From assembly GCA_031841125.1 (NCBI GenBank), contig JAJSSI010000012.1, forward strand, positions 372,001 through 436,000: DNA of 64,000 bases. Direction: 5' to 3'. Position 1 is the first letter of the stretch; every line of letters begins with the position of its first letter. The notes beneath the pieces were generated by a model. That model made no database searches. It was not told where the DNA came from and worked only from the letters and a program-made list of their open reading frames with translations. Below are positions 23,501 through 33,480 of the stretch, in pieces. The DNA is from Acanthococcus lagerstroemiae (taxonomy: Eukaryota; Arthropoda; Insecta; Hemiptera; Eriococcidae). The translations under genes and the position numbers were made by a program.

Positions 23501-24422
23501 AACAACTGTTGACTTCGGATGAATTACACAGGACAGGAGGCAGGATGAATTAGAATTCAAAGCGATGAACTGTTTCTGCACATAAAAATGAAGTAATTTT
23601 CAGAATATGTTTGAGCTTCTTAATATACTGCCATTGAAAAAGCACACTTCATTTTTTTACGCAACCAATCTGGAAAAATGTTCTCACTAAATTTTTAAAT
23701 TTCAGTGATGGCAGAGCCAAACTAGTTCAAGATTTACTGAAATTTGTCTGAATTGTTCAGTTCCCAGAAGCTTTGAAAGTGACTCCCTTCAAAAAATCTG
23801 TTTTACTTGAAATTATTGTAAGTGCTTCAGTTGCTTTGTGGGAAATACAATGATTCTTACCCTATGTTGAATCGGTCCTCATCTTTCATTCGAGAATTCA
23901 CTCGCTTCAATTCATCCCACCAGAGGGCCCAAAATTCAAAAGTTGGCGAGCAAAGTAGTTATTTTTACAAGTTCTGTGTTTAATCATACAGCCTACTGAA
24001 ATGGAAATTACACTAGACGTTGCATACCAAAATTGCACTGCTAGTGGAAATGTGCACAAAATTTGACATTTGAAGAAAGGGGGGCTCGCGTCATCACTTT
24101 TATGAGTTTTCTCTTTTTATTAACATATGTCGTTGAGGGAATGGAAACAGATTATTTCTTCAAATATGGCGATTCCAAACATTAATTTTTTTCCCAGTGT
24201 GACCATGGAATGGCTTAAAAATGCTAAATTTAGGAACACCCTGTTGTAGTAGATCCCCTCCCCCAACAGTCATAAGAAATAAGGATCTTGTAAGAGGGTA
24301 ATAATGCGATTCATCTTCTGCTAGAGGAATACTGTAGAACTGAATAATAGTTTTTAAGATAAGGAAACAAAACATTAGTGATTTTATAAAAGGAACAATT
24401 CGGAAATTTTTTCTCAGAGTTG

Positions 24423-24459
<37 letters not shown>

Positions 24460-24984
24460 TGTGTCTGTCTGTCTCTCATTCTTGCCACTTCTGACACTCT
24501 CCTTATCCTCTAGGATCTCTGTATATCTGAATCGCCCTCAAGTTTGAGTTTCATTTTCTCACACTTTCAATCCGCATTCCCATTTTTTTTCTTCCTAACT
24601 AATCTTTTGTTCCCTCTAGATTCTTGCCCTCTTATTTCCACAGTCTTTCTCTCTCTCTCTCTCTCTCCCGTGTTTTTCTTGCTATCTCTCGCTCCCAGTT
24701 CATCTACCCAGGGGTGGATGATTGAAAATCCCAAGAAAGTCCTCAGAGAGAGTCATCAACTTATTTGAGTGGTACTGTTGTATGAACATGGTGAATGCTC
24801 TACTTACTACTTCTTCCCGAACAACTAACTCCGCATCATCTGCTAGCATCGCATTCAGCTCATGGAACTTCTCCTGATTCAGAGGGAAACCATATTTGTG
24901 CTTGAGTGACTGACTGTGCTAATGACGACGCAGTAGGGGAAGGACTCTGGGTTACAGCGGCAGGTGGAGTTCGAGAAATGGATT
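20528..24984 (-). pseudogene. Relict multi-exon gene, function unknown
   Basis: Several short minus-strand frames have splice-like borders: about 24808-24984, 23452-23575, 22684-22911, 22547-22603, 20658-20720 and about 20528-20572. The 22684-22911 exon encodes VTPQKFKKLGKKW, a TAA stop at 22832-22834, then a charged stretch with an AT-hook-like KRRGRKPK. The exon near 24.9 kb encodes KYGFPLNQEKFHELNAML but needs a frameshift. Several exons are multiples of three and begin after the first base of an Asp codon. Between exons I see only AT-rich sequence and homopolymer runs (G runs near 21395 and 22160, C run near 23130). The union of these pieces into one gene is inferred. Confidence 0.35.
24426..24458. 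repeat. (TG)n microsatellite
   Basis: About 16 TG units, then an imperfect TCTG stretch to about 24474. A separate (TC)n tract lies near 24649-24668. Confidence 0.95.
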
Positions 24985-25660
24985 CTGTCAGAAACAGAAA
25001 ATGTGTCGCTGAGTAAAAGCTTAAAACATGTGTGCAGCTTTGAAATCTACAACAATTTGCTAACCAGGCATCGTATACGTCAGCATGAATTGGGCGAGAT
25101 TATTTTTGAACTCTCTATCTTCTTTTTTAAATAACCATCTAAAGATTGAAGTTCTATGCCCTATCTGATAAAGGATTGAAATATGATTTTTCATTTCAAT
25201 GTCACTAATTTGCCTCATGTTATATATGCATTATAGAGATTCGAGGGTGTCCATTCTGAAATAAGGATAAAAAATATTCTGATGAAATAAACTGAAGTCG
25301 TGCCTATGATGTAATATGTCTGTTTTGAAACATGAAAATACCATTTTAACATGTTTTATGTTTCATAAAAAAATTTATTCAGTCCACAAAAATACGATAG
25401 TAAATTTTCCTAATTACTCCGTTTTACGTGTTATCGAGACGAAAATTATCAGGATGATAATGATAATGATGTTGTTCCCAAGGAACAACACTAAACTAGG
25501 TAGAACGCCGCTAATGCGGGCGCACTGTACTGGACGAGTTTCAACATCCTCCCACCATCTTTTGGGCAGGAGGTCAAAAGATAATCTGAAGTAAAAAAGT
25601 ATAAGGATAATATCAAAAATAATAAGCGCCATTCTTTCTTTTGGGTCAACCCGGGCCAAC
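24985..25660. other. Intergenic, possibly BEL/Pao 3' LTR at right end
   Basis: No gene. Read on minus, TGTTGGCCCGGGTTGACCC begins at 25661 downstream of the BEL/Pao coding end, so part of this stretch may be its 3' LTR. No partner LTR was found. Confidence 0.35.
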
Positions 25661-25786
25661 ATTTAGGATGTTGGTGGACCGTACAAACCTAAGAAGCAAA
25701 AAATAATTTGAAAAGTAAAAAGTAGAAAATCTAATTTAAAGAAATGGCGAAAAGAAAAAAAAAGGAAAAAATGTATAAAATAATTA

Positions 25787-26458
25787 AGTAACATAGCGTG
25801 ATGGCTTTCTCGAAATTCGGCCATAGCGGGAGCGTTTGATGATTTCATTCTCAGTGTTGGATTGGAGCATCACAGATGGTACCAATACATTAAAAACTGG
25901 AGGAACTTCTTCGATGGAAAGCTCCAATGGATATAAGCGTTGAATCGGTCTCAAGAACTCTCCTCCCTTGGTACGGACCTTGACCAAACGATTGATACCG
26001 TCGCTGCCAGGAAGAAAATCCAAAATACGACCTACATTCCACATAAGTCGTCTCTTGTCATCTGTGCCTACAAGAACAATGTCCCCTTTACGTAGATTTG
26101 GAGCATTATGTTTCAATTTACTGTAAGTTAGGAGGCTTAAATACTCGCTTCTGGAACCGCTGTTTTAGTTCAATACGTAACTGCAAAAGCAATTTAAATT
26201 TCTTCTGTGCAACATTAGCTGTAAAGATTTCAGCATTAAGTTCGGGTAAAGTTAGATCAACTTCATCACAAAGAAAATGGGCCGGAGTAAGTGGCTCAAG
26301 TCCCTCGCTATCGTTTGAGATGTACGTAAGCGGTCGCATATTCATAAGTGCTTCGATTTCGAATAACATATTCTCAATCTGCGTCAAGTGTAACTTCTGT
26401 TTACCAATCATTCTCTTCAATAAATCTTTCATTACTCGAATCAGCCGTAGGCATATAC
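25787..26458 (-). pseudogene. BEL/Pao integrase end and C-terminal domain fragment
   Basis: Two frames joined by a frameshift near 26125. The upstream one has ALMNMRPLTYISND and PLTPAHFL, a pattern at the end of BEL/Pao integrases. The downstream one has KGDIVLV, MWNVGRI and PGSDGINRLVKVRTKGG, typical of the DUF5641-type domain that ends BEL/Pao polyproteins. The rest of the element (gag, RT, integrase core) is absent, because similarity stops at about 26458. The fragment cannot transpose. Confidence 0.85.
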
Positions 26459-27908
26459 TGTTGAGAAAATGTAGGTTTCAGATGTAGATTCGACTATTAG
26501 GGCAGTAAAAGACATTGAAAGAACTGAGAACATTTGGCATGCATTCATTCAACAAGTGGCAGACACCGTGAAGGATTGAACTACGAATGCAAAACAAGAA
26601 ATACCTACTTTGCACACATGCGATACTTATCCATTTCATCTAGTGAAAACATTATAGTAACTCAAAATAGTAAAACAACAGTGGATTTGACTTACCAAGC
26701 TGATAGAACTGGTGTATAAGCAAAATGTAAAATTTCCGATCGGATTGCGTAATAAAAATTTGAGAATTAAGGAACACCACACCGCGCGTCGAGCAATTAC
26801 ATACAATCATCAAACAACACAAACTATAAATTCCACGTTTTGCGTATCCCCACTTCTCGATACACTGTACCGGCTGCTGTGTCACTCTGTTATTTTACCG
26901 TGACAATGTGACGGGCTGTACGCATTTATGAGGCAAATTCGTTTTACGTTTGTCATAGGAAGGTTGCAAGCGACATTTAAGAGGTAATTTTGTTACATTT
27001 AAGAAGCAAAATAACAATTTTCTGGCATGTTACTGTTTTGACTTAGGATGTGATACAGCAGTGACGCATCCTACATGTGTCGATTTGGAAAGTGGCAATA
27101 AAATAACAGTATGACATGTCACATGACACGTTTTTTGCAGATTGGGGGGTTTTGAAAAATTCAAGTCGAAATAATATACCATATACGTTCATTGGCGAGT
27201 GCTTCCGAGTCGTCTTCATCCGAAAATTTATAGCACGTGTACGTCAGAAACTGAAACAAGAGCGTAGGGTAGACGTACCAGTTGTCGTCAGTTTAAGGAT
27301 TTCTGAAATCTGTCGCGGGGCAACAACTACACTGTACATGAAAACTCAATGTGAGTACATTTTTTGAGTTCACTTGCTTCATATTTGTAAACGAAAGTGC
27401 ATTAATTTCTTTAATATACCTATTTTCGTGATTATTATCAATTAATTGCTGATATGTCAAAAACACCTGTTGTTGTCACAAGAGTACCAGTTCTTGTCAC
27501 TCTATGTCCCAGTTCTCGTCATTGCATATTTTTCCTCCCACCTGTTACAGTTTCTCTAATTCTTCTTCTTTCATCACCTCTCTCATGCGCACTTTCATAA
27601 TTTCTTCAATCACATTTTCTCTCTGAGGGTCTAATACTATATATATGACAATCCCTGTTTCACCTGGAATGTTAGTTACTGTACAAATTATTCACATTAT
27701 GGGCGTTCCCAAATAATAGAGACTGCCAAATAGGAACTACATTTATTAAGAACAAAAATCACATTTTTCACAGACACATTCTTCATGGTACCAACGCTAG
27801 CACATTCCACATTGTACCCATTTCAGTATAAATTGTTTGTTTGTATATAGTACATCTGATCTTTTAACATAAAAACATCAGTCATGAAAGTTTATTGAAT
27901 TCTCTTAC
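26459..27908. other. Unexplained spacer
   Basis: No convincing gene or transposon remnant. The plus frame at 27116-27367 shows no known motif. A short phrase CCAGTT(C/G)T(T/C)GTC recurs near 27279, 27488 and 27511. Confidence 0.4.
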
Positions 27909-28975
27909 CTCGCCTGAGCGGCTTTTGCTGAACAATTTTGTGCAGATACCACAAGAAACATCCTCTTCAGCCTTTCTTTTTCGATTCTTATTTTCCCTTG
28001 CCTTCACCCCATTCTTTATTGCGCTCTTTTTTCTGTTTGGTTTTCCTATTTAAAAAAAATTGTTGTATTTAGGTGTCCATGAGAATGAATATCAAAATTA
28101 AATACTGATGTTGTCTACCTTTTTTTAAATTCGTTTCACTAGGATGGGGGAGAGGTGTCATCAACGAGCTCTTCAGGTTTATTCAGAGAATCATTTTTTG
28201 GCTGTAAAAATACATACTAGGAAAGAGTAGTTTCAGATCCTTGTCATTAAATATCACTTTGCATTAGGTGGAAATAATATTTTCTTATTACCTTATCATT
28301 CTTTGCAGTAAATAAGTCCCTCTATGTTTGAGAAGATACCACACTTGGTAAATGTTTCCAATTAACTTTCCATTTTGTTTCACTTTTCTTTAAAGGAAAC
28401 ACAGTAATGGAACTTAATATTTCTAAAACAGTCTGAACCTTCTTTAGTTCCTTATTGGATTTTGTAAAGTAAATCAATATAATTATACAAAATCCTTCTA
28501 GAAGGAAGAGCCGAAGTACTCAGCCTTACTCAGTCACTTACCTAAATTGCATTAACTAGGAACTAGAGTAAGACCATTTAAATCTGACAACTCTACCACA
28601 TTATCATCGACGTCATCCAAATTCACTTTACCAATATCACTCTTCTGCAAGTCACCAACACAGTCCTTGTCTTTCAAATCAGTCTTTTGGCTCCTTACTG
28701 GATCCTGTAATATAAATCAATTAGTGAACCTGTACACGATTCTTGTAGAATTAGAACTTAGCTTAACAGTTACTTACCCAGACTGTCTGGCTCAAAAATG
28801 GATGGTTTGGCACTATTGACATCATTGAGGGTGTCATAATTGAAATTTGTTAGCCCTAGGTCTACTTTGTTCCTATTGGCATCATACAAACTTCCTTTAC
28901 TAATATTACAATTCAGCAAGTCTCCTTCACTATTCTTGTTGTTCAGATCAATCTTGTTTTGCTCGTCACCAGGTC
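27909..28975 (-). pseudogene. Acidic linker exons and a Cys-pair exon, function unknown
   Basis: Splice-bordered frames on minus at 28778-28975 (66 codons; AG before, GTAAGT after), about 28556-28704, and 27909-28045. The first two resemble each other in layout (KxDLxxK, xGDL, then D-x-x-VDL/VEL), suggesting exon duplication. The last is very basic (KKSAIKNGVKARENKNRKRK) and then has CGIC. They lie downstream of the hAT-like exons at 29.2-30.7 kb and could be its 3' exons. This link is inferred from order and strand only. Confidence 0.35.
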
Positions 28976-29454
28976 CTAGAAAATGAATCAATATATACAA
29001 TATCCTCATGAAATTAGAAGGTTACAAAGTCCCAAATGTTGTGTTGAAGCTTCAGATTTATGTGTAACAATTCGACTGTTGCGCTATCTGTCATTTCCCG
29101 TTTAGAATATTTATGAACTACCTACGATATTGCTACTATGTAACAGAAAATGCGACAAAATCACAAAAATTTTTGTTACATACTTTTTGTTTTGCACATT
29201 GGGTAAAGACTTTCAACTCGTCATTAGCATATAACTGGACAGTGATTCCAAGATAGTTACAATGTTTCCTTTGAGCACCATCCAATTTTATTGATATCAG
29301 TCGCCCAGAAACAAATTCCTTGATGGAGTTACGGATACGTGCAGCTGTATCAATTACTTTTCTTTGTATTTTGAATCGGTTTAGGGTCTTGTAATGTACA
29401 TCTGTACCCTCTACAGCTAACCTAAACAAATTCCAATGGAAGAAAAAATACTTA

Positions 29455-30408
29455 CCGTATTTCTCCGCATATAAAACGCACCGTCATATAACACGCACCC
29501 AAGATTTGAGAGACCCATTTCAGAATATTTATTTCACGCGCATATAACACGCAGTATGTACATTGAACAAAACATTCGGATTCTATTTAATCATCGTCCT
29601 CTTCCTCTTCACTGGAGTCTTCTTCTGAACTGTTATGCGCACTCTCAGATGACGATGAATCATCTTCTGCTTCCCATAGAAGATCGTCCTCAGAACCATC
29701 CATTGAATTAGAAATGCAACATTTCTTGAATGATTTGCGCACTATTTCAGGCGATACCTTTGCCCAGGCTGACGACACCCACCGTGGAATTTCTGATGCT
29801 GATGCTTTTTTTATATTCCCTGAAGCTGTAACAGGTAAGTCTGAACGAGAGAACCAGTCATCGTACTCTTCTTTCAAGTACGTTTTAAATGGTTTGTTGA
29901 TTGATACATCCAGCGGTTGTAGTAGGCCGGTCATACCACCTGGTATAACAACAAGGTTGCTATTTGTCTTCAGCAATGAGTCTTTCACAGTGTCAGTTAA
30001 ATGCGCTCTGAATGCATCCAGTACTAACATACTTGGAGCCTTTCGAGAGAAGCCAGGGCGCCTATTCCACACAAGTTGCACCCACTCCAACATCAGCTCC
30101 TCGGTCATCCATCCTTTTTCTTGCGCCCGTACTATGACATCATTTGGGAATTGTTCTTTCGGCCTAGTTTTCCTTTTCAAAATCAAGAACGGTGGTAATT
30201 TGTGTCCATCTGCTGTCACGCTCAGTATTACGGTTACGCGTAGTTTTTCATGACCAGTAGAAAGGATTTTCACATCTCTCGCTCCCTTTTCAGCTATGGT
30301 TGTACTACGCGTCATATCAAAATATACAGGAGTCTCATCAGCATTGCCCATGTTCGAGAGGGCGTAGTCCATTTTTCTGCGTAACTGAATGACATACCTC
30401 TGATATTC
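29455..30408 (-). mobile_element. 5'-truncated pogo/Tigger element
   Basis: At its left edge (29455), after a TA, stands CCGTATTTCTCCGCATAT followed by repeats of ATATAACACGCA/ATAAAACGCACC, a terminal pattern seen in Tigger-like elements. The transposase catalytic half follows to about 30408. No matching right TIR was found and the N-terminal half is missing. Confidence 0.65.
29587..30408 (-). pseudogene. Pogo/Tigger-type transposase, catalytic half
   Basis: DDE transposase of the Tc1/mariner-pogo group. It has the first Asp in GNADETPVYFDM, the second in SMLVLDAFRAHLTD, and the third region after GGMTGLLQPLDVSINKPFK. It ends with a very acidic Ser/Glu/Asp tail at 29587. The frame is open for 261 residues, with similarity extending a few residues upstream (YQRYVIQLRRK). 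The HTH and CENP-B-type DNA-binding half is missing, so it is a truncated copy despite the clean frame. Confidence 0.85.
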
Positions 30409-30698
30409 GACGAGAAGCAGACAAAATTAGTTTTTCAACCAGCATAACTGGGGTGTATCCATTAGAAACATGGACTTTTTCTTTATCGCGAACATCAACC
30501 CTTTACAAAGTAAAATTTCAAGAAAAAGCACAAAGAAATTAATACTGTACTATAAGATCATGCTTAGTCATGCAAAACTATGAATATCTACCTAGATACC
30601 TTTGAAAACCCAAAGTTATGAAGCACAAAATACTTACCAATAATATTTGGTTTGCCTCCAGAACTTGTGATGTTTTCACCCTTGTATACTTTTACACC

Positions 30699-30999
30699 CT
30701 AGATAAACACTGAGTTAGTATCACATTATTCACAATCAACGTTAAATTAAATACAGCATCAATTAGTTCAACTTTAACCAGTGCATTTTTTAACAAGAAA
30801 ATTCCTCAGTCCACTGTTAATCGGTGTTTTCTGCCTTTTTCTTCTTTTAATTTTAGCGGCATGTTCGCGTAATTTTTTTACCTAACCAGGATGCGCCACA
30901 CTGCGGCCGTACTCGTTCAATTGAACGAAAAACGATTCATTTCGGACTTCGAAACATTTTCAGAAGTTCGGCATCGATATTTGATAATGAGTCGCGCTA
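30699..30999. other. Short spacer
   Basis: AT-rich sequence with nothing supported as coding. Confidence 0.4.
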
Positions 31000-31007
31000 G
31001 GATTTAT

Positions 31008-31470
31008 CAAAGACGTTTATACTACTACACTAGATACCTAACTTCAGCCTGCTAGAAGTATAAACCCTTCTCACCCGCCCCGCTTTTTAGTATCCCATCT
31101 GCTAGCGTCACCGTATAGAAAATCGGCTCCAATGCATTTTAAATGGGAAATTGGTAATTTTTAAATCGCACTTATTACATTTTACCCTGGTAAAATGATC
31201 TGAAAATTTGACAGGCCATGCATTCATGTCTTGGGAGCCGGAAAATATTTAAAAAAAAAAACAATATGCTACACTTCAATTTCTTTTTTTTTTTTTTAAT
31301 TTGAACGACGGCACCTCCACGCGAAATTTACCATGTATTTTAAATGGGAAAAATTACTATACCGGTGACTGGCGAATGCTTATGTAACAATCGAACAAAT
31401 TCTGGATACGCTTTATTTTACTACGGCAGGATAGGAAGTTAGGTATCTAGTGTAGTAGTATACGTCTTTG
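31008..31470. mobile_element. hAT-type MITE, 463 bp
   Basis: Inverted termini CAAAGACGT-TATACTACTACACTAGATACC (31008-31045 and 31435-31470, one gap) are flanked by an 8-bp near-duplication (GGATTTAT 31000-31007; GGATTTCT 31471-31478). An 8-bp duplication and CA...TG ends fit hAT. There is no coding capacity. It contains two similar internal phrases (TATTTTAAATGGGAAA and TGCATTTTAAATGGGAAA). Confidence 0.8.
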
Positions 31471-31478
31471 GGATTTCT

Positions 31479-32145
31479 ATGATACCGCACAAACGTCAAA
31501 ATGTTGCTTATTTTGAGTTTTTTTCTGGTCATGAGTGCTTTCTTTGAAAAAAATGTAAGAACTGGCCAACAAATTGAAAAAAAATTTTTTTTTGATCTGG
31601 AAGAGGGTCGGCTCTGGACTGGAAAATTAGAGACTAGCAGAAAAAAAATAAATACTTTGTCGTTTTTCTGCTCTACATTTCTTCTAGTTTCGCTGTACAT
31701 ACAATTCAATAGAGTTTTTGAAAGCGCGTTGAAAATACCTGCATTTTGATACCTATGATGGCATATTTTTATAGCACTTATTTATACTGTTCTCAGTTTC
31801 ATAGCGCATATTCATGTTTTTTTTCTCTCTTTTTTTCTTTCAGATTTTAACTGTTTATTATAAGCGCTTTTTTTGCTGTTTTTAGCGCATAAAAATCCTA
31901 GCCCTAATAATAAGATAACTTATCGTCAAGTTTTGGACTTGGAAACATTTACAGTACCTAAATTTTTATTCTGAGTTGTATCCGATTCTAAGTACTCATC
32001 CTTTTACTTTAGGAAATTCGTACTTACAGTTTACGTGTTAGTAGCATATAGAAGGAAGCAACAAAATAGTAGGATCAACGAATGATCAGCTAATTGATAG
32101 ACTGTAGTAAATTACCGGTTTACTAAAGTTGACTAGAAATATCAG
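31479..32145. other. Spacer
   Basis: AT-rich with A and T homopolymers; no gene. It ends at the TA target of the next element. Confidence 0.45.
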
Positions 32146-32699
32146 TATAGTCTGGCCACTTTAAGTTGGCACTCCTATTTCGTCCAACAACGTGGAGAAA
32201 CCTGTTTTTCAGGGGACTTCAGATTGCATAATTGGAAATAGAACTGAACAGTGCATATGCAGTTCATCTGTGTTGCGTTCATTTACTACGCGCGTTGAAG
32301 TGTGAAAAATACCCGCAGAATCAAAAGATTTTATTTCTTCAAATTTCAAATTTAAAATTTATTCAGATATGACAGAAAAAATAACAACTTCTATGTAACC
32401 CGCCCACTATGCACAAAAAATGCGAGCGTGGGCGGGGATTACTACTATTTTCTTACATTAATATAGGTCTTGACAGTAACTAATGAGGAATGAAAGGATA
32501 ATGGAAGAAATAGGTAAAAGAAAAAAGAAAGTGCAAAATAATCAAAAGAAGAATAAAAAATAAGACATAAGAATACTGCTTAAAAATGAATTATAAAAAG
32601 TAACAAAAATATACAGAAACGAAGCAAAACAAAGCAAATCTTCAGATAGCGGTACAATTAAGAGAGTGAAACAAGGTAGAACAGTAGAGATAAATGTAT

Positions 32700-33320
32700 A
32701 CATAAATTAAACCAAACAGAACAAAACAGAACAACCTAGAAGGAACAAAAACAAAAACATATGTAACTGATTAAAACAAACCAAAACACTTCAACCGAAT
32801 TGTAAATAATAATACTACAAAAAAGTGTAAAAATGAAACAGTTTATACCTATAGGAAGAAAACAAACAAAGAGTAGGAAGTAAATAAAAATTGAAATAAA
32901 AATTGAAAAATAATTGAGTATGACAGAAAAGGAAAACAAACAAACCAGAACAGAACAGAGATGTAACATAATAGGCCAGGACAAAACGGAACAAAACGGA
33001 ACAAAGACAGAACACGACATAACAAGCAAGAACAAAACATAACAAAAGGGAACAAAAAGTACAAGACAGAACAGTATAAAACAGTATAAAACAGAACAAA
33101 ACAGACAGAACACAACAGAACAGAAACAGAACAAAACTGTATAAAACAGAATAAACAGTAGAAAACAGTAGAAAACAGAACAGAACAGAAATACGGAACA
33201 AAACAGTACAAAACAGAACAGAACAAGACAGAGCGAACACAGCAGGACAGATACAGAGCAAGACCGCAGAAAACAGAACAAAACATTATAAAAAACACAG
33301 TACAGAGCAGAACAAAACAG
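32700..33320 (-). repeat. Degenerate TTTTGTTCTG simple repeat at LINE 3' end
   Basis: On minus, about 600 bp made of TGTTC, TGTTT and TACTG pentamer-like units. It lies downstream of the ORF2 stop and may be an expanded 3' tail. It creates open frames in all three phases that have no coding meaning. Confidence 0.85.
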
Positions 33321-33480
33321 AGAATATTTACTTGAGAGGACTAGCAGAGTGTTAGGATGTTAAGTTAGGTCATGCGGAGTTGCGTCATGTCTCAGTCATG
33401 TTTCAGTTATTGAGTCAACGAGCCCACTTACGCATGCAGCACACCTGTGTCCAGGACACCATCCAGCCAGCCACATACTA

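Larger units (their letters stand above)
29184..30698 (-). pseudogene. hAT-like transposase exons
   Basis: Three splice-bordered pieces: 30638-30698, about 30398-30500 and 29184-29421. The last encodes RNSIKEFVSGRLISIKLDGA and YLGITVQ. This matches the region around the first catalytic Asp of hAT transposases (S-I-x-x-D-x-A-x-R-x-x-x-x-LGI). No dimerisation domain is seen. A pogo fragment (29455-30405) lies between the last two exons, so the gene is split by a later insertion. Whether it is a dead transposon or a domesticated gene cannot be told here. Confidence 0.5.

Noticed and set aside
25661..25661. Definite BEL/Pao 3' LTR
   Set aside because: A TGTTGG start is present in the right place, but no second copy or target duplication was found.
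27279..27520. Recurring phrase CCAGTT(C/G)T(T/C)GTC, possible short repeat family
   Set aside because: Only three loose copies with uneven spacing; could be chance.
32401..32438. Hairpin CCCGCCCAC ... GTGGGCGGG, possible terminator or structured RNA
   Set aside because: A short stem in non-coding sequence with no transcript context; not enough to call a function.
32736..33298. Three overlapping minus-strand frames of 148-181 residues rich in Cys, Phe, Leu and Val, like membrane proteins
   Set aside because: They arise from the degenerate TTTTGTTCTG repeat, which is open in all phases; there is no start context or domain.
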